From Ephydatia muelleri (Eukaryota > Porifera > Demospongiae > Spongillida > Spongillidae): a stretch of DNA of 64,000 nt. Position numbers and translations under genes: made by a program. Below, in pieces: positions 13,464 through 25,739 of the stretch; position 1 is the stretch's first letter, and each line of letters begins with the position of its first letter. The stretch covers positions 11,935,477 to 11,999,476 of the forward strand of contig JABACO010000007.1 in the NCBI GenBank assembly GCA_013339895.1, in the 5' to 3' direction. The notes below the pieces were generated by a model. That model had not been told where the DNA came from and did no database searches. It was given only the letters and a program-made list of their open reading frames with translations.

Positions 13464-13965
13464 GTGTTCAAGAATTCTCCATGTTCCCTCCTGATATTCA
13501 ATGCTCAGCTTGTCCTCACTTTGAATTGCAAGGTGCTCTCATTTGAAGTGCTGAGTAAAGACCCATCTAGACCAGCAGACATTCTAGTGCCTAACTGGTC
13601 CCTCTCATGCCCAGCCGCATTTGACATTAAGGTGATCATCTGCTACTTACAATTCATACAAGAAGTGGCTCAAACCAGTGATGGGAGAAGCATTCAAAGA
13701 ATGATGAGGCATGTGCCCTTAGAGAATGGTCATGCATCCCTTTGGTTGTGAAAGTGTTTGGGGACAGGGCAATGAAGCTGTCTACGTATTCTCAACCCTC
13801 TCCAAAAAAAAAGTAGTCACCCAGCTATGTCAGTGTGCAAATGAGGGAAACCATATACAGTTGCGCCAGCCTCACTCTAATGAGGCAGAATGCCAGGTCA
13901 AATTTGTTCGAGTTTCACACCAACCACCTCTTGCGACTTTTGGTTGTAGTGCTTCTTATGTATAA
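13464..13965 (+). pseudogene. Reverse-transcriptase-like remnant
   Basis: Contains RPADILVPNWSLSCPAAFDI (the R-PxD(V/I)-x3-W-x5-PAAFDV block of retroelement polyproteins) and, in another frame, PFGCESVWGQGNEA (PLVVES-x-G-x-WG-x-EA block). At least one frameshift separates them. Together with 18,150-18,315 and 6180-6450 this shows repeated degenerate insertions of similar retroelements. Confidence 0.6.
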
Positions 13966-14762
13966 TGTTTCATATTTTTGGTATCTTGTTGCATAATATA
14001 AATAACCCCATGTACATGTACAGCGTACTGTGTTCTCTTATCATTAACATGTGCACATTAAAAAAAAACTGATTTGGGATTTTTAAGTAAGGTAAAGCTA
14101 TTATGTTTAGCGGGCGAATTAATTTAGATTACTTATCCATCGTACCAATGTATTATAATGGCTGTAATGGTAACTTCCGCACCGTGATTTCTATTGTCCG
14201 TTTCAAGCTAAATTATACGCACACAACAACTGTAACAAAAGCAATTCCTTTTCGTGGGATTTGTATATATGTACAGCGAAAGGAAAGGAGTGCTTCCTTG
14301 CTTCCAATACAATGTGAACGGCTGTCAGCAGGAGTAGGGCTTCTAGAGAAAAGTAAATGGATCCAGTGTCTATTTTACTTAACACTGTAATTACTGCCCA
14401 GACGGTTACCACGTTTACCATAAGCATTCCGGTAGTATGATAATACCCGGTCGCGAATAAGCTTTTTAAACACACATTCGAGTGTCTGCGTAGGATGTTA
14501 GATAATCGCAAATTGAGCAGACGATTTATAGACGAGTAATTGCCAGCGATATAAAGACGGCGCGGAAGAAGGGGTGTAGCGCCGGAAGTCAGTGCCCATT
14601 ATGTGTTCTGCATGAGGATCGGGTTGATAGTGTGAAACGACTGGGAAATGTGCAAATTATTTTGCTGGGCTATATATTCATAACGGAAAAAGTAAAAATA
14701 AACCAGCGGAACAAATTAGAGACAAGACCCCTCTATATTTACAAATCGAATTTGAAAATATT
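13966..14762. other. No supported gene
   Basis: Opposite-strand frames at 14,103-14,511 (95-102 codons) have no recognisable domain. Confidence 0.4.
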
Positions 14763-15115
14763 TACCCGGGAAAAATTTTCAACGCGATCGCGCGCTAAAT
14801 GACGCACAATGTGCGCGACACAGTGCGCGCAATCACGCATGTTCGCGCGATCCATTGCGCGCGATCGCGCGCGATTTCAGTGATTTATGGCCGATTTCCA
14901 CGCATTTTCACGCGGCGTGAGTAGTGTCGCCGATTCGCGCGCAATGGAACACTTTAATTCGCGTCATATCTCGCATTGGCGTAGCTTATACTTACTCATG
15001 TTCAACGTTGTTTTCATTTGTAGGTTATATGAATTAGTGACACAAACACCAACACCAAGATGAATACAAACATTGAAAACGAAATTTGATCAGTTCACAA
15101 GGGATGGCCGGACTC

Positions 15116-16382
15116 TCAGCAATGTGATGGAGGCTCAAGATGATCAGGTGTAGCTGCAGGGTTATTGACATCAGTCACTGATCCTGCACCTTCACTGCTT
15201 ACAGCTGATGAAGTTGATCCAGCTCTTCTGCCTCTATTATGTGGTGGCCTTCTAAATGATTGACACTTGGCATTCAACTTGCTCAGTACAGCCTTCCACC
15301 GCATTTGCTCTTGATCCTTTTCTATTAAGAATACATTTCAAAACAGAAAAAAATATACCCTCTCACCTAATTTCAATTGAAGTTGTTTAATTACGTGGCC
15401 CATGAGGTAAACCCTTGATAAAGTGAATGCACATTAGAATCTTTACTGTTTACATTGCAAAAATACACTATTCCTCCACCCTACTTCCCCGGTTCTAACT
15501 CTATAATATATATACTAAATGTGGCATTATTACTTTGTCAGTGTTTGACTTCTGGCTTCTCAGAACTATGGAGTGGCTTCTCAGACATAGGATGACATGG
15601 CTTCTCATATGAGGTGTGTGGCTTCCTGGATGGGGTGTGCAGCTCTCAGATGCCAGGTGTAGCTTCTCAGATGGTGGGTGTGGCTTCTCAGATGGCGGGT
15701 GTGGCTTCTCAGATGGAGGGTGTGGCTTCTCGGATGGCGGGTGTGGCTTCTCGGATGGCGGGTGTGGCTTCACAGCGTACTTTCTTTTCTTACTGCACTG
15801 CTGCACTAGATCTTCATCACATTCTTCTGAAGCTATACAGCTATCACCAATTGGCAAAATGTAAATAACACCATTAACACTGACTATTAACAGTACTGCA
15901 GTGTTAATATACGTTTTACAAATCCTACTATAACGCCTAGTGATCCAAAGGCGCCTATCACGCGAGTGACCATCAACATAAGCCTTGCATGCTTAACTTA
16001 CATTCATCAGTGCCACCGCTATCTACTCCGCCATCATTATCATCATCATCATCGATATCATCTCAAGCACACTGTTCATCTCCTGCTCCGTACCTGCAAA
16101 TTGGTATTGAGTTGTCAACTATATCACTCAGCAGTTGATAGTGAATACCAAGTGCGATGACTGTTCCTGAATATTTTTTTTGGTCATTTGGCCACACTAC
16201 GTCGCACTTGTCTCCAACCTTGCTGTAGCCAATCAACTTGACTGGAACGACACTGTTGGCGTTTTCGCCATGAAAAGAGACCAAGGCGTGAGTAGGCGCT
16301 AGGAGGAATCCTTGAATATTAGTTCAGGCTCTCCGATATAATACTAACCACGCCATCGGGCACTTTCTTTCCTCATTGACAT
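15116..16382 (-). CDS. Multi-exon gene inside the TIR element; basic/acidic protein with heptapeptide repeats
   Basis: Proposed exons: 16,349-16,382 (MSMRKESARWR), 16,149-16,298 (a small beta-rich module with VGDKCDVVW and YSGTVIALG), 16,002-16,061 (acidic, DDIDDDDDND), an exon starting 15,832 (KKRK basic patch then five PHPPSEK repeats) and probably 15,116-15,321 (ends PSHC then TGA). The first four join in phase 1 with GT-AG signals; the donor of exon 4 is not located. The beta-module resembles the N-terminal segment seen in some BEN-domain proteins, but no BEN domain follows. A KKRK stretch suggests nuclear localisation. Function unknown; the exon model is by eye. Confidence 0.5.
15650..15778. 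repeat. 21-bp minisatellite (about six units), coding in the enclosed gene
   Basis: Units of the type 'gatggcgggtgtggcttctc' follow one another with single-base differences. In the minus-strand reading frame each encodes PHPPSEK, so the period keeps the frame open. Confidence 0.9.
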
Positions 16383-16668
16383 TTTGCAAAGCGTGACCTG
16401 GGTCACGTGACACAATAAAATATTATCTTTACAATGAGCAAGCGGAAACGCAACGAATGGGTTATTGGTATCAACGACATACCTGAGAGAACAAAACGTC
16501 GCTACTTCAATCACACTGTTAAGATGCAGGAGAGTCAACGGCATAAATTTGCACAAGAAGCGTGTAGTGGTGCCGCGATGGAACGAGGCAGAAACAGTTG
16601 TGCCCAGGATAAAAGTGGTGATTCAAGCGACGCTAACTCAAATGCAAGTTTGATGACAGCACTGGAAA

Positions 16669-16732
16669 CGAGAACGCGAGATCAATTGCTTGTAGTCGCG
16701 CGGATTTACGCGCAATTGATCTCGCGTTCTCG
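16669..16732. repeat. Perfect 21-bp-arm inverted repeat near the right TIR
   Basis: 16,669-16,689 and 16,712-16,732 are exact reverse complements (starting cgagaacgcgagatcaa), with a 22-bp loop. Located about 100 bp inside the right terminus. Confidence 0.95.
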
Positions 16733-16836
16733 TTCCCAACCCTACCATTCGCGCTATATTGCTCGAGTTCTCGCGGCACAATCGCTTCATTCCACGCCGA
16801 TCCGCGCGAGATCGCGTACAAATTTTTCCCCGGGTA

Positions 16837-18112
16837 GATACTGATACCTAAATTTGATATGAGTGTAACATCGCCCCATAAAGAACGAAAGGTACAAGAC
16901 ATTGTTATCCCATGCATACAGACGTGTTCCGGTGCGGTATGTTAAAAATAGGACTTCTTAGCACCCTGAACATACAGCTTGTTAAAGTTGCAGTATTTTA
17001 ATAATCTCTTTGCCATATGGAATTTTACATCTGCAGCACAACGGAGCTACAGCATGCATACCCCACTACTGTAGTATATAGATATTGGTATGGGACAAAT
17101 GACCAGCCAGTAGTGTATACGTTGCTGAAACTTACGGAATTAAAATAGCATGCATGCTCGTAATCTAATGGCAACTTCATTATGTATTGCATTGTTTAGC
17201 ATGCACCTATAACGCTGTTAATCACACTCGTGGTACTTCAGGTATGAATCACTATTACATCCGAATGGTCAATTTCCTATATCCTCCACTCCATACATGT
17301 ACTGCACGATTTCTAATTTATTTGGGTGTCTTGCACTAGATCCGTGCCCATGTTACGAGGTCAGATACCCAATGATGTTCAAAACCCGCCATATCTTCAG
17401 GTAGAAGCTTTCAAATAGCTTCACATTCGGTGTGTACGGTCCAGGGGTCTGTCGTGATTGATTTGTTCTGTTCATTAATTAATGCTTATCTGTTATGGAG
17501 ATAAAGCTATGCAACGTTAATGCACATTTCCGCACAACTCATGCCATTATTATATGAAGTTCGTGCTTCATTTTCCCAATCCACAATAAATGTTAATAAC
17601 TATGAAATAAATATTACCATATAACCTTGAAAACCAAAAAATAAAAAGCAAGTTCAGCCGATCTACAGTCGAACTTTATGTCGTTTAAAATAAATTGTGC
17701 CTCATAAGCCAGGAACAATTCTAGCGTTTGTACACAAGCCAATCAGTAAAAGCCCTACTTTGAGATATCATGAGCTGTGTGGATTAAGCTGCTGTTATGG
17801 GGATTTCCCTCCACTCGCCATGACGATCGTTTTGGCATTACTGCCACCCTTCTGACTGAAGTGGGGAACAATGTTGGCATTTAACATGTACTGCAGACGG
17901 TTTGAACAGTTAAAATACAAAGCATCTAATTTATCTCTCGTCTTGCATTGTAGCAGAGAATTTTTAGAGGCCTCAAAGACAAAATTGATCCTCTGATGTT
18001 CTGGTTTTCAACCATTTTGCTCTACTGTACACAATGTCCCATTACTATAGTGCTACCACATTGCTGAACAGGAAGAGAAATGTTTGCTTATGAACAACGC
18101 ATTCGATAAATA
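16837..18112. other. No gene; diverged arm of the foldback repeat at 17,390-17,530
   Basis: The 17,390-17,530 stretch ('ccatatcttcaggtag', 'ttgttctgttcattaat', 'ttatggagataaag') is a diverged single arm of the 7.26-7.53 kb palindrome family. Nothing else was recognised. Confidence 0.5.
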
Positions 18113-18149
18113 TTGAGTTGCGTCCTTAATTTCTCCCCACTGGTTTTCT

Positions 18150-18315
18150 TAACCCTAGATGGATTGGAACAGACTGCATCTGTAGTATATAAGAGGTTTG
18201 CATCACTGGTCACTGTCAAGATGAAGCAGTCGTACAGCAAATTATTCAGGCTTCATTGCAAATTGTGCTTTTCTCTTCCTACATGTAGATCGGCCATCAG
18301 ATGCCTCCCTGTGGC
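18150..18315 (+). pseudogene. Reverse-transcriptase C-terminal tail remnant
   Basis: Frame reads DGLEQTASVVYKRFASL, then SKLFRLHCKLCFSL and RSAIRC, following the G-x-E-x-A-x3-(Y/F)KRLAS ... YS-x3-RCRLSFSLLRSAIxC pattern of metazoan retroelement polyprotein tails. Short and isolated. Confidence 0.55.
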
Positions 18316-19278
18316 TCCTGTTCTTCATATCACAGGCCACAATATTCTGTCTTTGCATCTTACATAGACCTTGCAATTGCAGACAGCAAGTTCAACCATT
18401 CACGTTATAAACTATCTTATTTGTTTTGAAACTATGTAGAAAGTATTTGTACACATATCATGCTATCAACTTATACTAGAAGTGGATTAATTAAGCTATG
18501 ATCATGATACCAAAGATGGCAGAGCCATGGAGCAAGGGATCTGTCTCCCCACCTCATCATTCCCCCCCCCCCCCCCCCCCCCCCCCCCCAAGATTTGTGA
18601 TAAACCACAAAGGGTACTACAGGTTAGTATTAATATATGGAGCATTGTATTAATACCAGTACTCCATTTTTGAAAAAACGAGTGATTGTTTATTATGGCG
18701 CTAAGTTCTTATAGGCACAATCACTTCTGCTGTCACGTGAGTTAGGGCGATTTTGCACTTGCATGAGCTGTCGGACACCATCAATCCAAATTAATCCTGT
18801 TTTAGTTTGTGTCAGCACTATGAGGAATATGCGTCATTTCGTAACCCAGGCCAAATAACATCAATGCAGTTACGGAGCTCTATTGCGGAAATGCTTTAGA
18901 TTCTAATTAATGGTACATGATCATGTTAGAACTTTGAGGACTTGTTGCAGTGGTTTCATTAGCGATCATTCCTTTCAAGTTTAAAGTCTCAATCCTGATT
19001 CCGCTAGACTATGTATTCATAAGTAATACTGTCATATACGATAACTGTTAGGCCATAATAAACAATCATATATTGTGTCTGACTCTTAAAATGCATATAA
19101 TAACTAAAAAAAGGCTCAATCATCCAGTTTTCAGAAATTGTGGTACTTTGTCAATCATACTGAATTCCGTCAATTATGTATGCGAAAATCATGCGTACAT
19201 CAGAAACGCGTCCCAAGTGCATATTGTTTAATAAATGACTGTAGCTTAACTTATGTAAAAGTGTTTTTATATTCTAAA
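18316..19278. other. No gene seen; poly-C at 18,562-18,589
   Basis: AT-rich. Upstream of the receptor-like pseudogene; no matching upstream exons were recognised. Confidence 0.45.
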
Positions 19279-21248
19279 GCTGGAACTGATCGCAGCGGAT
19301 GATGGCTGTAACATCAGCTGGTTAGGGATCATTAACCTGATCAACAACCTCTACTACGCTGATCATAAGCAGATCGTGGGCATAGTCGGACCTCGGTGTT
19401 CCGATTCAACTAAAGCTGTCGCCTCTTTAACGAGACATCCTGAAATAGCGCTGCTTAATGTGCACTTGGGATCTGCTCCAGAGCTCGCTAATCGTACGCT
19501 GTACCCATACAAATACGGGATACGCCCTCCAACGTCCGTTGATGTCGATGCGGTAGTAGCTCTATTTAGCTACAACAAGTGGACTCGCGCAGCCGTACTG
19601 TACAATCCCGACATGTTGGTCGACTACAACTCCTTCGTACTGTCCCAAAACAAAATAATGGGAATAGCAAATCTCAGTTTTGTCTCCCCCGCCTCGCTAA
19701 AGTACCTTCCCTTGGACGAGTTGAGAAACTCCTACGTACGGGTCATTGTGTCCTTCCTTCGAGACGAAACCCTCCAACGTGTACTCTGCTTGACCTATTA
19801 CAAGAACATAACCAACCCTGGCTACCAGTGGATTCTGTTTGAACCAAACAACGACAGCAACGTGTCCTTTGTGTACCAAGGTGAGCAGTACGAATGCAGT
19901 GGTGAACAGCTGGTCATAACCCAAAATCAAAGTATCAGTGTTGTAAGCGAAAAAAACCCAGGTGATACAGCTACGGTTTCAAATATAAACCAAACAATAC
20001 TCCTTGATGTGTGCCAATAACCAAATGGTGATTATCTATGCTATGTTCTGTTTGACGTGGTGTGGACCCTTGCGCTAGCTCTTAACAATTCGATTCAACC
20101 GCTAGAGGAGAGTGGGCTCTCCCTGTACAACTACACCTATGGGACATATGCATACACACAAATTGTTCAACAGCAGATGAATATGCTCTCTTTTAGTGGT
20201 GAGTGGGGAGCAGTGCAGTTCAACTCAAGCACGGGCTATATCTCCAACATCACGTGCACCCTTTACTAGAGTGACTACAATACTGTAATAGGATTTTATA
20301 CATTCCCTGATGGTGTTCTTGAAGTGAGTTCCAGCATTGCAGTCTTCGTATCTACCAACTTTGAAGAGAAGCTCATCTTAGTGTCCACCCCCCTGGCTGT
20401 GGTTGTCATCATAGTGGAGGCAGTTGCTGCTGTCTTGGTTATCTGGGTACACATCCTTAACACAATGTACAGGCATCGCAAAACCATCAAGACCTCCAGT
20501 GCAAGGCTCAACCACTTTGCCTATGTTGGATGTTATGTTATCCTTAGTGGTACATTGCTGTACACTATAATGGAGACTTTTGACATTGATATGTATTCAA
20601 AGACTGTGTTATGCAACATGTTTCCATGGACCTTGTTTATAGGACTCACACTAGTGTTTGGAACTGTCACTGCAAAAACCTGGAGGCTTTATTACATATT
20701 TCAATCGGTCCTAAAACACAAAAAGATTTCCAAGATTGTTGCAAGGGACAGATCATTAATTGTTATGATTATAGTCCTCATTAGTCTTAGTGCCGTGTTT
20801 GTGCCTTGTCTGGACCTTATATGATCCCCTGGTGAGAAGAACTGATGCAACACTAACCCCAGAGGGAGACATTTTGGCGCTTGTTATGAAGGAATGTTGC
20901 TCTTGTGCTTATGAAGTGGAGTGGATAGTGGTAGGTATTGTCTATTAGACAATACTCATCATCTGCACTGTCATATTTGCCTTCTCAACTAGAAATGTTA
21001 CAATTAAGGAGTTTCAATCACCTAGCACAATACTACTGGCCTACCTTTTAACTCTTACAAGTATAGTAGGAGGTGTAATATATTACATCACTAACACTAT
21101 TGGAACAGAGACTGATGTGCCCTATGGGATACTGTGCTTTGCACTAATGATCATTGTCTATCTCTGCGTCTTTCTCCTATTCATCCCTCCTGTCCTGCCT
21201 GTTATGAAGGAGTGGCTCGCTGTAAATAAAAATTGCCTGGCCTGGTAA
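19279..21248 (+). pseudogene. GABA-B receptor-like class C GPCR pseudogene
   Basis: From an acceptor-like AG at 19,278 one frame encodes the later part of a periplasmic-binding-like ligand domain (ends VGIVGPRCS-type and DVVWTLALALN segments), then seven-transmembrane class C sequence (FEEKLILVSTPLAVVVIIVE onward, a TWRLYYIF intracellular segment, last helix ending near 21,200). The frame is broken by TAA at 20,018, TAG at 20,267, a one-base shift at about 20,812 and TAG at 20,946; the end is TAA at 21,246. The two first stops interrupt an otherwise continuous frame, so they look like point mutations. No introns lie inside the ~2 kb, and the N-terminus is missing. A retro-copy or decayed member of a large GABA-B-like family is likely. 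Confidence 0.8.
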
Positions 21249-22899
21249 ATTTGGTATAAAAATGGAATTGAATGACAAGCCTGAAATTGTCTATGTAATA
21301 TGGCCTGTACTGGATTATATGTTATTGTAAACATTAATAAGTACATTCTAAGTTAAGATGTATAAACAAGGAATTTCAAGATGGATCGATTCATGCCATT
21401 TTTGGCAGAGAGAGACCCTGTGTGTGTGAGACAGGAGAAGGTGATATGATGGTGTGAGATAGTGTGAAGGTATTGGTACATGTATGCAGAATGGTGTATG
21501 ATCATCGTTACGTAGGGTAGGTAACTAAGGTGTGTGTGTTTCCGGCTGACAGTATTTATATTTTCCGGCCCCGATGAAATTTATTAACCTTTTGCCGCAC
21601 GTACGGATTCACTTCAAAGCCATCAACAGGTTTCATATCCAGCTAATATATATTGTGTGAAGCAGTGCGACTTTTCTCAGGTGAGTAAAAATTAAAAATC
21701 AATGTAGCATGCATGTTGGCCTATACAGTATAATGAGTATGTTTATATAGGCCTATGGGCACATATATACATGCATATGCATGTATAACAAAGCCTTATA
21801 CTATTGTCTGTTCTATCAGAGATTTAATCTATATGTATTATCTGCATGCGATCGCGATATGCATATGCACGCATGCATGTAATTTGTTTTTCCGCGTACA
21901 ACTATTGCGTATGTCTTTATCATCTTATTGACCGTTCGACACCAGTGTGGAAATATCGCGACATGTACGGATATATACAGAAGCGGCTGATCGAGAAGCG
22001 GAATTCAAGTTTTAACCAGGCGATTTTCAAAATAAATTAAAGTCACCAAGGAACATATACAATGTACCAATGTTGCATCATCACAACATCATGATAAAAA
22101 ATAATAGTATAACAAAAATTTAATGTTTGCTCCTCTATATAGGGAAGCCCCATCACATCAATCACACTCCAGTGGTTCACATAACCCTTGAACTTCAAAT
22201 TGGAACTACACATATACATGGGATGTACAAGGGGGAGTGGTTATACCCACTGATTACCATATAGAGTATATACAAGTGGGAGGGGCCTTATGTGGGAGGA
22301 GACTCATGGCACTTGGTATGTGGGAGTAGGTGCATGTGGACCCTCACAGCTCACCTTTTGGTGGATAGCTGCCATGGTCATCACCCTTATGGACATCCCC
22401 AGCTTCTGTCCGCAAGGAACCCAAGTCCGTGGATCACAGACCTCATCAGAGCCGTAACCACAAGGGCTTACGTAACGGCATGGCATGAGAGATCACATGA
22501 CTCCTTGGAGTAAGAGTGCCCTTTTGCTAACCAGTGGCATAGAGGTAGGCAGCTGTGGTATTATCTGGGGTGGGGCCCACCATCACAAAGTACTGGCCCA
22601 GGTAGCCTATGATAGCAGACTGGCTGACTTGAAGGGCGACCTCGGCAAAGGTGAGGAGCCCTTGGACTTATGGCCTCCACCAGATGCACTTGAATATGGC
22701 CAGGCTCAAGCTGGCTCGTCTGCCACACCACTTTTTGGTTAGTTCTTCGTTCCTGTACCTGGGTATGGCCCAGAGGGGAAAAATAACAGGCAGGGGAATA
22801 AGTACTTTGTTGAGCATTTCATTTGACAGATGGTCTTATGTATCTCCTGTTATACTTTATACACACGTGCATGCATGTATATACACGCAGTTGAATACA
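21249..22899. other. No supported gene
   Basis: Overlapping short frames at 22,292-22,980 on the plus strand have no recognised domain. Contains TG-rich and ATGCAT-rich stretches. Confidence 0.4.
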
Positions 22900-25130
22900 C
22901 AGGGCTGGCGGAACCGGTCCAGCAGGTCCGGCGGCCGCCGGACCAATAATTTTACCCAACCACACCCATTTTCTAATTAATTAATTGATTACAATATGAA
23001 TTGTAGTCTAGTAGTTTAGTAATGTAGCTGCAATACCGTTCTATTTTGACATCTGCAATATACTATTGACTGTGTTGAGTATATATCATTGGCTGCAAAA
23101 TAGTGCCAATGTTCCCGAAAGTTTCATCCTCCCATGGAATTTGCCTTTCCAAAGGCAAAGCGTGTATTCGTAGTGAAAGGAAAGAAGAAAGATCCTTTAG
23201 GATACCCATGGTTGCATTACAATTTGGCATTTCGCCACGTGCATGCGTTTAAAAGCGTACAAAGAAAGCTACTTGAGCAGTATATCAAACGCGACCCAGC
23301 ATCAGTTTAAATTTGTTTGCATCCGAGTTCGTTTCAGTAACATTAATGAAGCCATATATATTGTCATCGAGGTGGTAAATACATGCATGTCTTGTCATAC
23401 ATGTATTTCAGGACTGTAGCAACCACTACGGCCTATACGCCTTTTGCCATATACTGGTTTTTGGCCAAAGCATAAGTTATTTTAAAGTTATCAAATTGAT
23501 AAATTCATCGTGCATGTGACGTGTGTACTCCAAATCGTATGAATCCTGCTTAAACCCAGCAGTTTGGGACATGATACCTCAAAATGCCATATGCACAACC
23601 TGTGGTTTAGAGCAGCCCATGCAGAAGCACAGTTCAGTGAAGCCGGGAATATTTCATGGCAAGAAAGGACTTATTACACGACAAACTGAAGCCATGTTCA
23701 TGTGGAAGAGCAAATTGCGAAGCTATGTGCCCACAAATTGGCATAATGTATCAAAGCTACATACATGGCAGAGATTAGTATATAATGTTTTAAAGCTACA
23801 TACCCACAAATTGGTATAACGTTTCAAAGGTACGTGGTCATGTCCCAAACAAAATACTTTGGTTACTATAAACACCAAGCTGACACAACTATTGGATGGT
23901 TTGGCGAGTTTGAATGCATGTTCACATCAGTAGAAGAGCAAATTGCAAAGCTACATGCATGCGCAGCCACAAGTACAATACGTCCATGGTCACTGATTAG
24001 GATAAAGTTTCAGTCAGGTTGGTCCTAAATAAAATACCGTGGTCATGTCCCAAACAAATGTAAACACCTATTTGATGCGAATCTATATAGGGGTGATGAG
24101 ATTGAATGCCTTTAGGCTGGTTTTGAGCCTTTGCCTGTTTCCAATGAACGTGTGCTTTATCAATAGCCTGTGCATGTGCACACATACTAGATAGATATTA
24201 AAATGGTGCATTGGCTGAGTTTGATGCTCTGGCAGGGTTGCTCTAATCCTCATACTATATTGTTAGCTTAACCAGTAAATAAACCAATGTAGTGTGCACA
24301 TAAAACCATGAAACAGTTTAATCAAATTTGGTTTACACTATCAGCCACTATGTAGTCGACACCTCGGAAATTACATCTTATGCATTAGCTGGACCACTTT
24401 GTCTTTCGTTGCATTTACTTTCAACCATAATTCTATGCAGTTATGCTATGTTTTGTGACTTAAAAAGTGCAAAGTGGCTGGGACTCCGCCCCAGACCCCG
24501 GCCCGATGGGAAAGCTTTTTCCGCCCCCTCGCCGGTCCAATCCTTAAGGCCACTCCAATAAGATTCCTTGTTTCCCATTTCAATAGGACATACAAGGCAT
24601 GCGGGCGGGCGGTTCATTATTCATTATTCATTATTATAAATTGATAGATGTACATGTATCAAACACAAACCACAACCTACATGTTAATGCAAAGTCTTTA
24701 ATATTAACCCTCACACAGTAAGAAGATAAACGAACAAAAGAAGCTTTTTACGCGGAAGGATGCTCAACAGCTCACACGCCCACTCAATGCCCGGTCATGT
24801 AACGGAACGTGACGTCACGCACGTAAATGCATATATCCAATCCCTTTATTCTACTATCTATGCTGGTTCCCACCTCCGCTTTAACTAAATCTATCCAGGA
24901 CTCTATAAATGTGCTTGGAAGACGTGGTCGAATAGAAAAGGAGTGTTCTGCTTCAATATGCCAAGGAAGTAAAGTAGTTTTTCTACGCAACGGATACGTT
25001 CAAGATAGCCACTTTTTATGACTATAATGAACACGTGATCTAATAATGAATGAAAGCATGCGGTACCAAATAATGGTGCGGGCGGGAAATGGGAAACAAG
25101 GAAGTGGCCTAAAGGCTTCCGCCAGTCCTG
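22900..25130. mobile_element. TIR element (CAGGRCTGGCGGAA ends), about 2.2 kb, no recognised transposase
   Basis: Left end 'cagggctggcggaacc' (22,900) and right end 'ggcttccgccagtcctg' (to 25,130) are inverted repeats with one mismatch in the first 14 bases. Flanks 'ataca' (left) and 'atacg' (right) suggest a 4-5 bp target duplication. Internal frames (23,523-24,028) are short and unrecognised. Inside lies a second inverted-repeat element (24,545-25,114). Confidence 0.55.
24545..25114. mobile_element. Nested MITE-like element, about 570 bp
   Basis: Left 'ttaaggccact' + 'ttccttgtttcccatttc' (with a 10-bp insertion between the two parts) is repeated inverted at the right as 'gaaatgggaaacaaggaa' + 'gtggccta'. 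Both arms also have a nearby GCGGGCGGG word. It lies at the very right edge of the larger TIR element. No coding potential recognised. Confidence 0.6.
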
Positions 25131-25700
25131 ATACGGTGACTAGAAGTTTCGTGGCGTCCACTTCAACAGGTGTCACGGCTAGCTAGTCGTTTTAAAGCAG
25201 ACTTCTTCGGAAGCCGGTCCAAACGAGCGGCTCCACCCACCTAGGACATACATCATATGTTCATGTCGACGTCATTGTGTCCCTATATTTAAAATCCATC
25301 GCAACACACGAACGTGTGTACTTACAAGAACAGCAGTCTGCAGAATATGTTGACGCGCTCAGGTCCCTTAGAGGTGGTGCAGCTGTCGGAGCCCCACGCC
25401 GTCTTCGTCTTTAACAAGAGTGGCTAGCTCTTCGTCCCCGAGTCTTCCTGCTCGTCCGAGGGCCGAGGCCTTTGCCTCCGTTTCAACGGAGCTAGCTAAG
25501 CCCGAGCCAGCCTCAGCCTATATATCTAATGTGTAAGAGGAAGAATTACACGGTTAAGTCAAGTAATAACCACCACAGAATAATTGTACTGTAAAGCCTC
25601 GCGGATACTGGTAATTAATGAACAGAAGCACGGTGAACCTAACTGCAACTCAGGTACGAAATCATAGTTGGGCCTGGGGCCGGGGTCGGTACACATAGTC

Positions 25701-25739
<39 letters not shown>

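Larger units (their letters stand above)
14763..16836. mobile_element. 2.07-kb TIR element with CpG-rich ends enclosing a minus-strand gene
   Basis: The left end 'tacccgggaaaaattttc' then 'aacgcgatcgcgcg' matches the reverse complement of the right end 'tacccggggaaaaatttg' then 'tacgcgatctcgcg' over about 33 bp. The subterminal zones on both sides are unusually rich in CGCG and GATCGCGCG words, and the right one contains a perfect 21-bp-arm hairpin. No unequivocal target duplication was found. The enclosed multi-exon gene encodes no recognised transposase, so the element may have captured a host gene or use an unfamiliar transposase. Confidence 0.65.
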
